Origin: Neurospora crassa OR74A | Lineage: Eukaryota; Ascomycota; Sordariomycetes; Sordariales; Sordariaceae | Direction: 5' to 3' | NCBI RefSeq assembly: GCF_000182925.2 | Contig: NC_026504.1 | Span: 5,332,001-5,396,000, forward strand | DNA: 64,000 nt | Part shown: positions 36,527 to 48,618 of the stretch, one piece after another | Numbering within the stretch: the stretch's first letter is position 1 | Layout: every line of letters begins with the position of its first letter | Notes under the pieces: model-generated | What the model saw: the letters and a program-made list of their open reading frames with translations, nothing else | The model's database searches: none | Told to the model about the DNA's origin: nothing | Translations under genes and position numbers: made by a program

Positions 36527-38401
36527 TCAGCGTCTGCGCTCCCTATCCCGATCCGCCCCGGAGCCAGAACCGGAAGAACCACGGCCGAAGTGGTCCCTAA
36601 GCCACCCTAGCGCGCCATTACCAGAACTCGAACTCTGCTGCTGCTGCTGCTGCTGTTGGTTTTGCTGTTGCTGTCCGTCTCGATCCCGTGAATTTCCCTC
36701 CCCGTTGTTACCGTTATTGCGTCCCCACAAGTTGTTCAATCCACCGCTGTACCTGCTGCTAATGTTGCTCTGAGAATTGCTGCTCGGATTCGGCTGCCAG
36801 GCCGTCGAGGTGCCCCTATCCCTTGGTGGCGACGGGTCCCTATCGCGCGATCGCATGTCGAAACGTGAGTTCTCACGGCTGGGAGGCGAGTGTGAAGTTC
36901 GGCGGGAGATTCCCTCGGATTGAGAGTCGGTACGCCTAATACCAGCCACGTTACGGATCCGCTCGAGGCGCTCTTCTCTCTCCTGCTCGCTGCGTCGAAG
37001 TCGCTCTCTGGCCGATTGGGCTTGTGATCCAAAGGGGTTAAGTGATTCAAAGGGGTTTCTTCCTGGTGCGGATGAGGACGCGAAGGCTGATGCAGAGTTG
37101 GTGCTGGCTTCTTGGCGTGATGCGGACGGTTGGCTGTTATTGTTATTGTTGTTGTTACTGTTGCTCCCGGATGGGTTGTTGCCCTCGATCGGCATTCGGC
37201 AAATAGGGCACGTGTTGTGCTCCTTAAGCCATAAAGTGACGCATTCCCCGTGGAACCAATGCTTACACGGTAGCACCGTGACCTCTTCTCCCTTGTACAT
37301 GTCGTCGATGCAAATGGTACATTCGGCTTTACCCTCGGGGCCGACCATCTGCTCGTCGAGGATCTTTTTGGGTAATTTCTCAATAGCGGCTTGCGTTGCT
37401 GGAGGAGCCGCATTGGACTGCGGGTTAGCTTCCATGAGGGTCGTTATAATGCGGTCGAGTGCCTCCTGGGTATACACGGCATCGCCATGGACTGCCGCCT
37501 GTGGGTTCAGCAATGTCGCGATAAAGTCCTGCAGGCCAGTGGCAAATCCAAGAGGAGGCCCTCGTGGACCACCGCCTTGGCCCTGGCCCTGGCCGCCACC
37601 GGGGTCTTCTGCGCCCGGCGGCGGGATGTTGCCAAAGAGACCCCTAAACAGACTGCCATCACCGTTCGAGTTAGCCCTCCTATTAGTCACAACAATGATT
37701 GTGTGTCTGCGAATTCCAGGGAAACCATTGCCATGTCGCGAGCGAACATACGTGTCAAAAGCGGGCGCTTCCGGCCCGTCTCCCGCTGGGCCTCCTGCAG
37801 TTGTCGTGGTCGTGAAGGTAAAGCTAGCCATGCCGTCTCCTGCTCTGGTGAAGGTTGTACGTTGTATCCGCGGCTGTGTCCCAAAGGCGTTTCCCCCTTG
37901 CTGTCCCGGCCTCGCGCCGCTTAACTCGACAAACATGTCGGCGAACCGCGACAACACGGCCTCGCCAGGATCATCTGGGCGGGCACGCGGCCGGTCCGGA
38001 CTGCTATCAAGATCCTCAAGACCGTTCCCACTTGAACGGTTGAAGGGACTATCTGGCGATTGGTACACCGATCGTCGCATGAAGAAGGACCCGGGGCCAC
38101 GCTCGAGGAACTGCTCTATGTCATCTTCCTCCGGGTCCGAGTCTGAACGGTGACCTTGTTGTTGAACACCTGGTCGGGGATCGTTGTCAGGTTCGACCTG
38201 TACAAAGGTTAGCGTGGCGATAGCTGGACGGTAGATGGGAGAACCCACAATCTGGACGAAATCATTGTGACACCTGGGGCATTCTAGGTCCAGATGGGGG
38301 TAATCGTCACGATACCACTCGTTTTCGCAGCCATAGCAGTAGACGACTTCTCTACCCGTTGTCGCATCGAGATGCCTCGGGGGAAATCCGGGAGAGGCCA
38401 T
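36527..38401 (-). CDS. RING-H2 E3 ubiquitin ligase, RNF126/RNF115-like
   Basis: Exons are 38401-38249 and 38197-36527, giving 607 residues. The N-terminus has a zinc ribbon with cysteines at 22, 25, 41 and 44 (CYGC...CPRC), as in RNF126/RNF115-type ligases. A Gly-rich central part leads to a conserved helix (ALDRIITTLME) and a C3H2C3 RING-H2 at about 342-383 (CTIC...CKHWFHGECV...CPIC). The C-terminal third is low complexity, with Asn and Gln runs and Ser/Arg-rich sequence. These enzymes transfer ubiquitin from an E2 to substrates in protein quality control and sorting. The 51-nt intron (GTGGGT, GCTAAC branch, TACAG) is a multiple of three and stop-free, so retaining it would add 17 residues after the zinc ribbon. 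Confidence 0.9.
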   Translation of the reverse strand: MASPGFPPRHLDATTGREVVYCYGCENEWYRDDYPHLDLECPRCHNDFVQIVGSPIYRPAIATLTFVQVEPDNDPRPGVQQQGHRSDSDPEEDDIEQFLERGPGSFFMRRSVYQSPDSPFNRSSGNGLEDLDSSPDRPRARPDDPGEAVLSRFADMFVELSGARPGQQGGNAFGTQPRIQRTTFTRAGDGMASFTFTTTTTAGGPAGDGPEAPAFDTYVRSRHGNGFPGIRRHTIIVVTNRRANSNGDGSLFRGLFGNIPPPGAEDPGGGQGQGQGGGPRGPPLGFATGLQDFIATLLNPQAAVHGDAVYTQEALDRIITTLMEANPQSNAAPPATQAAIEKLPKKILDEQMVGPEGKAECTICIDDMYKGEEVTVLPCKHWFHGECVTLWLKEHNTCPICRMPIEGNNPSGSNSNNNNNNNSQPSASRQEASTNSASAFASSSAPGRNPFESLNPFGSQAQSARERLRRSEQEREERLERIRNVAGIRRTDSQSEGISRRTSHSPPSRENSRFDMRSRDRDPSPPRDRGTSTAWQPNPSSNSQSNISSRYSGGLNNLWGRNNGNNGEGNSRDRDGQQQQNQQQQQQQQSSSSGNGALGWLRDHFGRGSSGSGSGADRDRERRR

Positions 38402-40321
38402 CGCCGTCGGTCGGCCCAGCAGCCTTTGGGTTGCGTTGTAAGCAGCAAAGGCGGCGAGCCCTAACTGGACGGTGAGGCCGATGGTTTGGAGCGCTCCTCG
38501 CAGGGCCAGTTTGATGTTTGATATCGGGGTCGGCGAGTGTTTCGAATGACGGAGAGGAGATCTCCAAGGATTATACAGTTGGCTTCGGAATTCAAGAAGC
38601 CCGCGCGTAATATGGCGAGGATACTAATTGTAGGTGGAGGTCTGGCACTTGAAGTACTAGGTGATGTAGGTTGTTTGAGTGAAGTGAAGTGAAGTGGCTG
38701 CCCCACTATGATGGAGTCGATGTTCTTGATGCAGCTGCTGTGATCTACAGCGTTGGCGTCCTACATTCAAGGATTCGCAGCGGCGACGGCATCAACGGGA
38801 TGGAGCAGTCGCGCGGCACAACTTTAATGGACAGGTATCGGATCTTGCGCGTTGTCAAGGGGAATCTTCCGTCGTTCGAGGCTGTCGGCTCTTTTGTGGC
38901 GAGGGTTCTATTGTTAGGAGAAAAGGAATGGAATGGATGATGGCACAAGGTCGGTTTGTTGGAGAAGGTTCAGCCGTTTGCTAGATCGATGTAGGTGGTG
39001 TCTGTACCTGCCTCCCTGCCTTGCGCTGAGGTAAGATCCGACCGAGCAATAAAAGAGGGATGACAGCCATCCCATTGGACCCTGGGTATCGCTGTAACCG
39101 CTGTATTTGGTTAGGCCTCGGAAAGTCGGCGCAGGCCGGGCATGCGTCACAGCGTTACCTCTGCGTACGGTAATTTGAGACCAGGATGTATAATGGATCC
39201 TGGTAATTACCTAATTGTTCTTTTCCCTTCTTATACTCGCCACGGGTCAATATGGCCCTCACTCTTTTTTGTCCCTTTATATAGTTCACTGATGTATCTG
39301 TCCAATGTTGATGCTGAGACATACTGGATGTATTACAATGTTGCAAGTAGGTAGTCCTTTTCCATACTCATCCACGACCCGTGAATCATGAATCGGATGG
39401 GGTTCAAGGTAGAATATGGGCAATGTTTCATGTCACATTGATACTGCATTTCTTAACGGCCTGATGAGGGGAAGAAATGAAGTCTGCCCTGGGCTTCATT
39501 AGGTGCAGCATGGAAAGCCCAAGGGACCCGATTAAGCATGTCGCAGGTCGTTAACAGGAGAAGTGAGCCAATGTGTCGGCGTCGAGCTGCAGCCTGACCC
39601 TGAGACAAATGGTCCCGCATGCACGAAAGTGGGCTATGACCGGGGCAAGGCACGGCAAGGCACACATCTTTGAGGAGCAACAATGGTAGGGTACGGTATT
39701 GGGTGTATGTATTGATATATCGTTTAGTAACACGATTGATACCTCTAACGCTACAATATGGTTTTTGGAATGACAATGTGATACCAAGGCTTTCCAACAT
39801 AAACAAAGCGAGAGGTACAGTAACACCGTCACGGGGTCTAAGCCTTCAAAGAGGAGCACCTCTGCGTTGACTGTTGTCACACCTGGCAGTTCTTCAAGGC
39901 TAGCGCCAAGAACTAACACCCGCGACGTCTTCGAGCATCCAATCTCTGGGATCGCTTCTAGATGCAGTAACCAAAGTCCACGCCGTCAAATAAAGCGAAT
40001 TTAGGGCGTGAGCCGAGTTCGATTCAAGAAAGAGCATCTCCAGAGATGGAGTCTAACAAGCCAACAACAATCTAAGATAGGTAGTTGGGGGAAGTGGGGG
40101 ATGTGAACCAAATAACCCATGTCTTATAGAAAGGAATGTCTGTAATCCAGTTATCGGGACTTTAAAGAAGGAAAAGAGGATTCAGCTCGTCAAATCATAG
40201 CCCATAATATACACACCGGACCCTGTTGTCCCATATCGTCATCAAGGAGCGGCCTTTTCTGCCCTTTCACCTTGTGCCATATGTCATCATCCATCAGGCG
40301 ACCGGCTCACCCTCCTACCCA
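38402..40321. other. Intergenic
   Basis: No gene is supported over 1.9 kb. Short frames exist on both strands without domains. The left end is the promoter of the RING gene and the right end is the 3' flank of fis1. Confidence 0.5.
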
Positions 40322-41004
40322 CTACCTCTTGCGGCCCAAGTTCCTGAGCAAAACGCCTCCTATGACACCGGCGGCAACCGCCACACCACTAATGATGGCC
40401 ACTCCCATCAAGCCCTCCTTGGTCACCTTGTCGTCAATCAGGGCTCGGAGGTTGGCGGCCTGGAGGTTTGCCGGCTCGTTTTCTAGGAGGGCGTCGTTGT
40501 ATTTCCTCGCTTGCGCGTAGTTACCGAGCTTGTAGTTGCCGAGGGCGAGGTAGTATAGGCATTCGCGGCGGCGCTCGGGCGATGTTCGGAAGATTTCTGA
40601 TAGCAGCATGACACCGAGGTGTTGGTCGGCTCGTACGTTGGACTTTACTAGGCCCTGTAGCATTTCGTAAAGAAGTTATTTAGTTTATATTTCTTTTCAA
40701 CGGGAATCATGGGTGTTGGTTCGTACCCATGCGTAGTTGAACTTGGTCTGGACGCCAACCATCTCTCCCTCCTTCTCATATTGCGCCCGGAGAACATTGA
40801 GCTCGGCGGGGTTGAGCGGACTGCATCGTTATCGTCGTTGGTTAGATGACTCGGCGATCCTGGGGCGATTGTGCAACTCGGGGACTCACGTTTCCGCATC
40901 CACTGCATCTGTAACCACGGATGTTAGCTACCTGTGCCAAGCTTGGAAGAACAATGAAAACGAGTCCCATGAGCTGACCAGCACCTACAGGGAAGTTGTG
41001 TCAT
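40322..41004 (-). CDS. fis1: Mitochondrial fission protein Fis1
   Basis: Exons are 41004-40989, 40908-40890, 40820-40727 and 40654-40322, giving 153 residues, the usual fungal length. The protein starts MTQLPYAVDAETPLNPAEL. It carries the TPR-like fold core ([20 protein letters not shown]) and ends with one membrane span (about 127-147) and a basic tail (GRKR) that anchors it in the outer membranes of mitochondria and peroxisomes. There it recruits the dynamin Dnm1 through adaptors. Exon 1 is 16 nt and exon 2 only 19 nt, both flanked by good splice sites. The gene is divergent from spc24, with about 640 bp between the start codons. Confidence 0.96.
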
Positions 41005-41644
41005 TTTGACAAGCTGGGTGTATTTAGTTGAAGGAACAAGAAAACTGGTATCCTGAATAGAAGTAGGTATATGGTCGTGAATTGTGCGGCAGCGGGCGAC
41101 TCTGGTATCTCGGGTTTGTAGGTAAGGTAGGTAGTGGTGGTGTGAGACGGAGGTGGACAGCAAGGTTCTGGAATTACCAGGTTAATGATAGCTGAGAGTG
41201 CCGCCAGTAGTTTTATCGCGTGGCTGGAGCTCTGTTTAATGTGCCACCGATGACGAACGACACTGGGGAAACCCACTGCAGCATGCCCGATCCTTGACCG
41301 GTGATAGCCCGAGGTCCCGTCCCCATGTAAATCTGCGATAAGATAAGGGAATGTCCCACTTCAGGTCCTGTTGCGGCTCCTGTCCCGCTAGGTCCCGTCG
41401 TCGCCCAGGATGAATGGGTCCCGCTGTTGTTTGGTTTGGGACTCGACAATTGCGACACAACAACAAACCATTCGCGACCTCGAGTTCGTTCGCGAACAAA
41501 CACTTTTCTACAACAACAGAAACTAAACGAGCACACTTTTACCGTCACGGAACTCATAAATTCAACTCGATCGCAGAAGCAAATATTTACATATACCCGA
41601 ATTAAAACAGAACACCAACCTCAAGTCAAACTAAACCTGCCAAA
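41005..41644. promoter_or_regulatory. Shared upstream region of fis1 and spc24
   Basis: This 640-bp divergent interval has no gene of its own. It has a TACCTTACC tract at about 41120 on the complementary strand and A-rich sequence before the spc24 ATG. No specific site is identified. Confidence 0.4.
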
Positions 41645-42458
41645 ATGCTTCTCGAAGAAGACCCCTCCACCGTAAGCTTCCCCGTTCATTCTACATCACT
41701 CCAACCTACCAAAGAACCTCCCCCTCTTCATCTCCCTCTCTTCCCATCCCCCTTACCCACCCCTCCCTCTTTCTTTCTCTCTATCAACCACCCACTAACC
41801 CCCTCCCTCCCTTCAAGCTAATCGCCCACACGACCCAAAACTTCAACATCACGCCCGACCGCCACGCCGTCTCGCGCGTCGCCGAATCACTTTCCACGCT
41901 ACAACAAGCGCGCGACCTCCGCCTGCGCGAATCCGAAACCAACCTCAAGAAACTCGCGCGCACCCTCAACACCTTACAGTCCCAGCACCAAGAAGTCACG
42001 TCCTCGCACAGTTCCGCCGAGCACGCCTCGTTGATTTCCCGTCTCGACACGCAAAAGTTCCGCGTGGCGAAAAATGTTTCAGATCTAGAAATGGAGACGG
42101 AGCGACTACAGACGCAATTGGCGGAACTACAGGCGCGGTTGCAGGAGTTGGAGTTGCAGGGGGTTGATGGTGGTGATGCTTCTGCTGCTGGTGGTGCCAC
42201 ATCGACGGGAGAAAATAATGGGAACGGCAGTGCCGGGAATGGGGGCCAGGTCAGGAGCGTGGAGGATGAGGTGTTGTTGTGAGGTTGAAGGTGTATAGGA
42301 GCTTGGGAATCGAGATTGAGAGGGAGGAGCAGGATGGAGGGGAGTTTACGAGGGCGGTGGTGCGGAATGATAGGCGGGGGGATGTGTGCGTGGTTAATGT
42401 GGACCGGCATCGGTTTTCGAGGTTCTTTTATGCCAATTATTTTTGGCAGACGTTGTAG
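41645..42458 (+). CDS. spc24: Kinetochore protein Spc24, with an apparent 2-nt frameshift
   Basis: Exon 1 is 41645-41671 and exon 2 starts at 41818 after a pyrimidine-rich intron. The protein reads [18 protein letters not shown] with a long coiled coil (about residues 30-140), as in fungal Spc24. Spc24 pairs with Spc25 in the Ndc80 complex and links microtubules to the inner kinetochore. The coiled-coil frame stops at TGA 42280-42282 after VEDEVLL. The expected globular C-terminus ([10 protein letters not shown]...[12 protein letters not shown]) continues in another frame from 42282 to TAG 42458. Dropping two bases in TTGTTGTGAGG would restore a 221-residue protein. No credible intron fits the junction. 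Either the assembly has a 2-bp error in this TTG/TG-rich run, or the gene is broken. Confidence 0.85.
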
Positions 42459-42755
42459 GGGCGGTTGCTTGGGGGTAATGTGAGATGGCTGGGGATGGGG
42501 TATGATGGGAAGGTTGGGCTAGGATGAGGTTACGGACGCTTGCGAAAGGGATATGATGCATGGATGGATGGGATCGGCGTCTGGAGGAGTTTGGGTGGGA
42601 ATAATACCATGTCATTATTTTGTTGTTTCAAAACAAGTCGGATTTCTTAGCGTGATCATATTGAAGTATGTTTTGCTTTATTATCGCTTTTCGCTAATAC
42701 CCAGACGTGTTCTATCCTTGTAACTTGTCATAACAGTGTCTGTATCTGTTTAACG

Positions 42756-42805
<50 letters not shown>

Positions 42806-42871
42806 GCCCTGGTTACGTATACGAACATTGTCCAGATCAGCAAAATTAGACAAACATAACATGACAATTAT
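42459..42871. other. Intergenic with a 47-nt poly(A) tract
   Basis: This lies between the convergent 3' ends of spc24 and the next gene. It contains an uninterrupted A run at 42756-42802, followed by GGGGCCC. No gene is seen. Confidence 0.6.
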
Positions 42872-43864
42872 TCACGCCGTAGGCCTCCACTTCCCTTTCT
42901 GAGAAGTGAAACCCGCAAAGTACTCTTGCTCCTTCTCCCACATCCCCATACCCATCGGCGACACCCCGTTTCCATTACGGTGATTGTTCCTCCTATCCCC
43001 CGGCGGCAGCGCCATCTTCGATATGCTTCCAAAAGCGCTCTTATTCGCCCTGGCGCCCGTACCATGCCAATTATTCGTTTGCGCCTCGGCACAATGTCCC
43101 GATCCAGCTGTGCCATTTCCACTTCTCAAAGTCCCCTTTCTACCATTAGTACTTCCCCCCATCCAACCCGCCTCCAACGATTGCGACGGCCCAGCACTAT
43201 GCGATCGATGGCTCAGACTGTGGTGGTACCGACCCACAAAGCTGGAGCACCTTTCCATCGGCAGTTCCAGCCGTGAGTTGATGTTCTGCCAGGCGTCGTC
43301 GTCGTCATTGCTGTCGTTCAGTCGCCACCCGCCTACTCCTTCAAAGTCTCGCTGGATGCCGACCGAGGGAGCCAGCCCGCCGGTCTCGGGCAGAGGGGGA
43401 ACCATCTCGGCGTCTTCCCGGATGGAAGCGATGGTAGGCGAGATGGATGCTTGACTAGAGCGGCGAGAGCGACGAACGGTGCCAAAGCCGTAGCTGCTCT
43501 TGCGGCGGAGAGGACTCCGTTGGTGGGAGTCGTAACCGTTGTAGTAGTAAGGGGAGGGAGAGACGACGGCTAAGGGCGAGTTGTCCTCACTATCCCCGGC
43601 GGCTCTGTTTCCGACGCTGCCTGTGCTACTAGAGGATAGACGGCGTGGAGTAAGAAGTTCGCCGTCAGTGACGCTATGGTAGTGACGGCCTTTGATGAAC
43701 TGGGGGACGAATGCCATGGCTATGTCGACGTAGACGATGGCTACGCGGAACATGAGCAAAGAGAAGGCGAGGGCGGAGGTGATACTCGCGAAGATGGCCA
43801 TGGGAATGGTGAAGAGGCAGAGGAAGGGGACAACGAGTCCATGGACGGGGTTGAGGAAGGCCAT
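42872..43864 (-). CDS. Small membrane protein with a long Ser/Arg-rich tail, family unknown
   Basis: This is a single-exon gene of 330 residues. The N-terminus has one long or two adjacent hydrophobic segments (about 8-55: VVPFLCLFTIPMAIFASI and further Ala/Val/Leu-rich sequence), so it may form a hairpin or two spans. The rest is hydrophilic and disordered, rich in Ser, Arg, Gly and Asn, with likely phosphorylation sites (RRKSSYGF, RRSRRSSQ). The N-terminal MAFLNPVHG start looks conserved-type. I think fungal homologues exist but cannot name the family. No signal-peptide cleavage site is obvious. Confidence 0.65.
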   Translation of the reverse strand: MAFLNPVHGLVVPFLCLFTIPMAIFASITSALAFSLLMFRVAIVYVDIAMAFVPQFIKGRHYHSVTDGELLTPRRLSSSSTGSVGNRAAGDSEDNSPLAVVSPSPYYYNGYDSHQRSPLRRKSSYGFGTVRRSRRSSQASISPTIASIREDAEMVPPLPETGGLAPSVGIQRDFEGVGGWRLNDSNDDDDAWQNINSRLELPMERCSSFVGRYHHSLSHRSHSAGPSQSLEAGWMGGSTNGRKGTLRSGNGTAGSGHCAEAQTNNWHGTGARANKSAFGSISKMALPPGDRRNNHRNGNGVSPMGMGMWEKEQEYFAGFTSQKGKWRPTA

Positions 43865-45328
43865 GGTGTCTGTGCGGGGTGTTTGCGGTCTGTGGCAACA
43901 GATGATGTTGAGGATGTCGAAACCCTGGAGTGAAGGCCTCGGTTTTCTGGTTTGCGTTTTGACGGCGAGTTGGAGAGTGAGGTGGGAGGGGGTCTATGAA
44001 GCTGTATAAGGTATGCAGCTTATTGGATTTTCTTGCAGGCGAGGGGCATATCTGCCGCTGAGACCAACATGCCGTGCGTGCGCTTGGAGCACAGTTCCCT
44101 TGGTTATCTTGTTCCCTGACCCGAGGTTGTGGCACTGAACTAGTACAGTTTGAGTTTACGACTTGATAAGAGTTTGTTATTTGGGGGAGATTTTGTCTAG
44201 GCTCCGAGGGCCATGACGGATGTAAAGTGTAACGGGCTTGAAGTGCGCAAGACGGGGAAACGGAGAGTGAACCGGGAAAAAGCAGGGGGGACTTGAGCCG
44301 TTTGGAAACAGGGATCGGTCGGAGCTTAAAAGCTGGGGAAGCAGTTTCAGGGTCCACTACGCCCGCTTTGACACTTCGGCAGGCGCCGAATGAGCAACCA
44401 GATCATCACAAGGGGCTGTTCTTAGCGGGCCGTGAACACCTCCAGCGGTTGACGTGCCCCGGAATAATGAGGTCTTGGCAGCCATTCCCTTACGTTTTCG
44501 ATCCGCTCTTGCAAGAATCTGGACACCACCAAGAACGATGCCCCCTCTTTCCACTTGTCGTTCCATGAGATGATCGAGATTCCTGCTTGACGGCCACAAG
44601 TTGCATATGTACATGTTCACCGGTCCCTTTGTGTCACTTAACCGACGTACATCCGGACTGAGGAAGCCCCGCGATCGTCCCATCGCTTCGTCTTATCAGC
44701 CCATCGGCATGGGTGTCAAAGCTGAGCCGAAGTTCAACCATCAATGAAGTCAACATGACACCAAGTCCAAAGATAAGGTTGGACGGGGAAAAAGTCCTCG
44801 ACAGCCTTCAATCGACGTTGATAAAAATGCCGGTTCGAGTGGCCCTTGCAGCCAGGATTCACAGACATTTTTTTCCCATGTTGCGAGTGCTTGTTATCTA
44901 CGCATGAGCCTCCGCTATATAGTACTGGTAGTCTACACTATATTTCTACCTATTCAAACTCAAAGGGTGAGTTTCCCTTAGCCAGACCACACGTGTGCCA
45001 AGACTGGGCATTTTCAATTGTACCGTCAAGTTGAGGCTGTGTTGGGAGGGCAAGGATGATACTCTGTGGACAGGGAATAGCTTCCCCACATGCATCTCCA
45101 ACTGACATCATCCGTTGGAGGAGGCGTTCCTGAAGGCTGACAGGATGGCAGAATGGGTGAAGCGGGCCGTGGAGTTGACTTTTGCATCCGCGATTTTCCA
45201 CATGAATATATCGAACATAAATATCAACTGTGTTTCAACATCATCCCAACTCTACTGCCATTAATTCTCCCACAGTGTCAATAATCGCCACTACGGCACT
45301 CTCCATATCATCTCAGGGCACAGCAACC
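43865..45328. other. Intergenic
   Basis: No gene is supported. A 227-codon minus-strand frame at 43674-44357 overlaps the previous gene in another frame and looks like a shadow. Confidence 0.5.
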
Positions 45329-46657
45329 ATGTGTCCCTCCACCGGCGAATCAATACCTCATGAAGTTCCCAAAAGAGACGATGATGAAGCTCCCAAAGAG
45401 CCCTTCCCATGGCACGTTGGTGTCTACGACGCCCACTGTCATCCCACCGACACCATGGCTTCCATCTCCAGCATAAACAACATGCAAGCTCGACTTCTCA
45501 CCATCATGGCCACACGCGGTCAAGACCAAGACCTCGTCGCCTCCGTAGCCGAGCAGCACGGCATCACAGACTTGAACGAGCTGCGCGAAAGCAGTTCATC
45601 CGAAACCCCCAAGAAGGTCGTCCCAGCGTTCGGCTGGCACCCTTGGTTCTCTCACCAGCTCTACGATGACTCCAAAGACGAAGAAGAAGAAGAAGAAGGA
45701 GAAGAGGTCACGGATGTACAGGCACACAATAGAAAAACTAAGCACTACTCTACCGTTCTATCGCCCCCTCCCGATGCCGATTTCATCGCTTCTCTCCCCG
45801 ATCCCATTCCTCTCAGCAAGTTTCTCCAAGAAACCCGCCAACGCCTGCTCGCCCACCCCACAGCCCTGGTCGGCGAAATCGGCCTTGACAAAGCGTTTCG
45901 TCTCCCGTGGGGCAAAGTGAATGAGTCGTCCTCGTCCTCGCGCAACGACGGCGACCTAACACCGGGCGGTCGAGAAGGACGGATGCTCAGTCCTTACCAC
46001 GTCAAGATGGCGCACCAGGTCGACGTTCTCAAAGCCCAACTTCGCCTGGCAGGCGAGCTGGGTCGTCCCGTCTCTCTACACGGCGTGCAGGCTCACGGCG
46101 TGTTATTCGATGCCTTGGCGTCGCTGTGGAAGGGACATGAGAAGGAGGTGGTGTCGCGGAAGAAGCAAAAGATGATTGCCAAGGGCGTGTCGGAGGATTT
46201 TTCCTCCTCGTCTAGTGATGAGGAGGAGGAATCCGATTACTCGGAATTTGGGCTTGTGGGGGAGCCCAAGCAACTACACAAAATCATGAAGCCCAAGAAG
46301 AAGCCGTACAAACCGAAACCGAAACCGTTCCCGCCGAGGGCGTGTCTACATTCCTTCAGCGGGCCGCCGCAGGTGTTGAAGCAGTATTTGGATCCCAAGA
46401 TCCCGGTCAAGTGCTACTTTTCGTTTTCCATGGTGATTAATCTGGGGACGGCGGGCGGAGAGGCCAAGTTTGCGGATGTGATTCGGGCGTGTCCGGATGG
46501 GCAGGTGCTGGTGGAGAGCGATTTGCATGTGGCGGGCGAGGATATGGATGGGTATTTGGAGGATATTGCGAGGAGGATATGTGAGATAAAGGGGTGGGGG
46601 TTGGAGGAGGGGATGCAGAGGATAAGGAGGAATTATGAAGAGTTTTTGTTTGGTTGA
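45329..46657 (+). CDS. TatD-family metal-dependent hydrolase (Cut9-interacting Scn1-like)
   Basis: This is a single-exon gene of 442 residues. The start was chosen as the first ATG in frame. Near the N-terminus lies the metal-binding motif YDAHCHPTD. FGWHPWF, a Glu in LVGEIGLDKAF, the His in SLHGVQAHG, HSFSG and VESDLH follow in the order seen in TatD enzymes, which fold as TIM barrels and bind divalent metals. Acidic and Lys-rich low-complexity inserts interrupt the barrel (about residues 115-145 and 290-330), as in fungal Scn1-type proteins. The fission-yeast relative interacts with the APC/C subunit Cut9. TatD proteins often have nuclease activity, but none is shown here. Confidence 0.88.
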   Translation: MCPSTGESIPHEVPKRDDDEAPKEPFPWHVGVYDAHCHPTDTMASISSINNMQARLLTIMATRGQDQDLVASVAEQHGITDLNELRESSSSETPKKVVPAFGWHPWFSHQLYDDSKDEEEEEEGEEVTDVQAHNRKTKHYSTVLSPPPDADFIASLPDPIPLSKFLQETRQRLLAHPTALVGEIGLDKAFRLPWGKVNESSSSSRNDGDLTPGGREGRMLSPYHVKMAHQVDVLKAQLRLAGELGRPVSLHGVQAHGVLFDALASLWKGHEKEVVSRKKQKMIAKGVSEDFSSSSSDEEEESDYSEFGLVGEPKQLHKIMKPKKKPYKPKPKPFPPRACLHSFSGPPQVLKQYLDPKIPVKCYFSFSMVINLGTAGGEAKFADVIRACPDGQVLVESDLHVAGEDMDGYLEDIARRICEIKGWGLEEGMQRIRRNYEEFLFG

Positions 46658-46777
46658 GTGAGTGTTGAGTCTCTAGAAGACTGTAGACTATAGACTTGGA
46701 ACCTAGATGGAGTTTTACTTGGTAGACATGGGAGCATCTTTGGAAGCGAGACAACCTCTTTCTCTCAGCCGCTGGGG

Positions 46778-46813
<36 letters not shown>

Positions 46814-48586
46814 CCCTCCCCTTGAAAGCCACCGCCGGCATCAGTCAATTGCCCCCCCGGTCCAGCTGAGGGTCCAACTGATGAAACCTCAAGGGTGCCT
46901 TCTGGGGTAGCCCTTTGGTGCCTGTTGATCAACGGCACTAACATTTCTTGCGCTCTTACCCTGGAACGTGCGTTAGCGGGACTTCACTACACACTAGACT
47001 ACCAGACTACGCATTCTGCCCAACTCGACGAGTATTGAACAGTGTAACACTAAATGAGATCTTCGCTTTTTCCTTCCCGAACCGGAACTGAGACGTTCGC
47101 GTTCGCAAGCATCCCCTCTCATGTCACGCATTTTTGTTGGCTTTTGTCAGCTCAGCTATCTCCGAGGCGGGACCGGTGTGTCTGGCAGTGCAGTCAGTGT
47201 CTGCCACTGGGGTTTCTTTACGGGCTTCTTCAAAGTTCTTCCTCATAACAACCAGGCACCAACACCAAGAAACAACGAGTTGTCACTGTTTCAAGCCGGC
47301 AGGCCTGGGATATGGAAGTGGATTGCATGGCACGCCTGTCTGTGAGACACTGCACTTTCGGTGTAGATTTAGCGCCTATCAAACGTTCTGGACGGATGAT
47401 TGTCTCAGGGTGCCGATCTCCGCTGGGACAACGGTCGAAACATCAACCACTGTTATCTTTGAGGTGTAGGTAAACTATTTAAGGAGGAGAGAGACACTGA
47501 ATGATGTTGAACTTGGCAAGGTTAGGAGTGAAAAGACTAGGTAGGTGCCGGAGTGTTGCTCATCCGGGAGGTGCTGAGAGACTCTACTCGACAGTTTCCA
47601 ACACACAGGAGTTGTTGCGATTCGCTCTTGACGGAGTTGTGATCAAGCTAGAAATAGTCTTTGCAATTCTTACCAACAGCGATGAAGAGGCGTCGATAAC
47701 CACAGGGGTGATTAGGTTTGCAGTGAAGCGAGAAACTGAACCCACCGAGAGTGCCGGTCCGGGACCGACTTATATCTCCCAGTCGCCGCCGTTTGGATGT
47801 GTCCATTCAGTCTTTGTCAGCCACCGCATTCACATCACTCCATGTTCCCTGTGTTCTCAGCTATCCGCAACGAACTACCGCAGCCCGGCCGGGTACCTCC
47901 CTTTTCCCCTCATTTCGACTGTGGTTCTGGACCTGATTCCTCCACTTGGACCACAGTGAGGCTGTGAACAAGCTTTTTGAAGAGCCAAAACATAAAGGAC
48001 GGGGAAATCGGGAAGGATTTTTAGTCGAGTCATTTTCCCCCTCCACTTTGTCCAACACCGCCCACTTTGCTTGGCTTTTCCACTTTCTTCTGCTTTTCTC
48101 TTCATTCCCGTCTTTATTTCCCTGGATTATTTCCATCGCTTCGCAGGTTTATATCGTCACACAAGTTCCCCCAGTCGCTTGGCATTTCGGTTTTTGGTGT
48201 CAACCGCACTGGGTTCCCCAGCCAGGCAGTAGTGACGTCCACTCAACGGTCGGTCGGTCCCCCTCGCAGCAGCTTTTCGATCTTGGCAAAGGAACCGCTC
48301 TATCATACACTAGACATACTTGTCACTACACCAGTCGAACCAGTCGAACCATTCAGGCGAACCAGTCTCCCGGCACCCTCAGTCTTATTCCCACCTCACC
48401 TATCTGCATCCATCCTCTCTTTGGGCTGCTGCATTTTCCGCTGCTGCCTCATCTGCCGCCATCAATCAATCAATCAATCAATCAATCACAGCAAACCATT
48501 TCCTTTGAAGAAAAAAAAAAGGTTTTGCGTTATTCCCGAACCTACTACTACTACAACACAACAGGTTGGCTGGCCGGCCGACGGGG

Positions 48587-48618
<32 letters not shown>
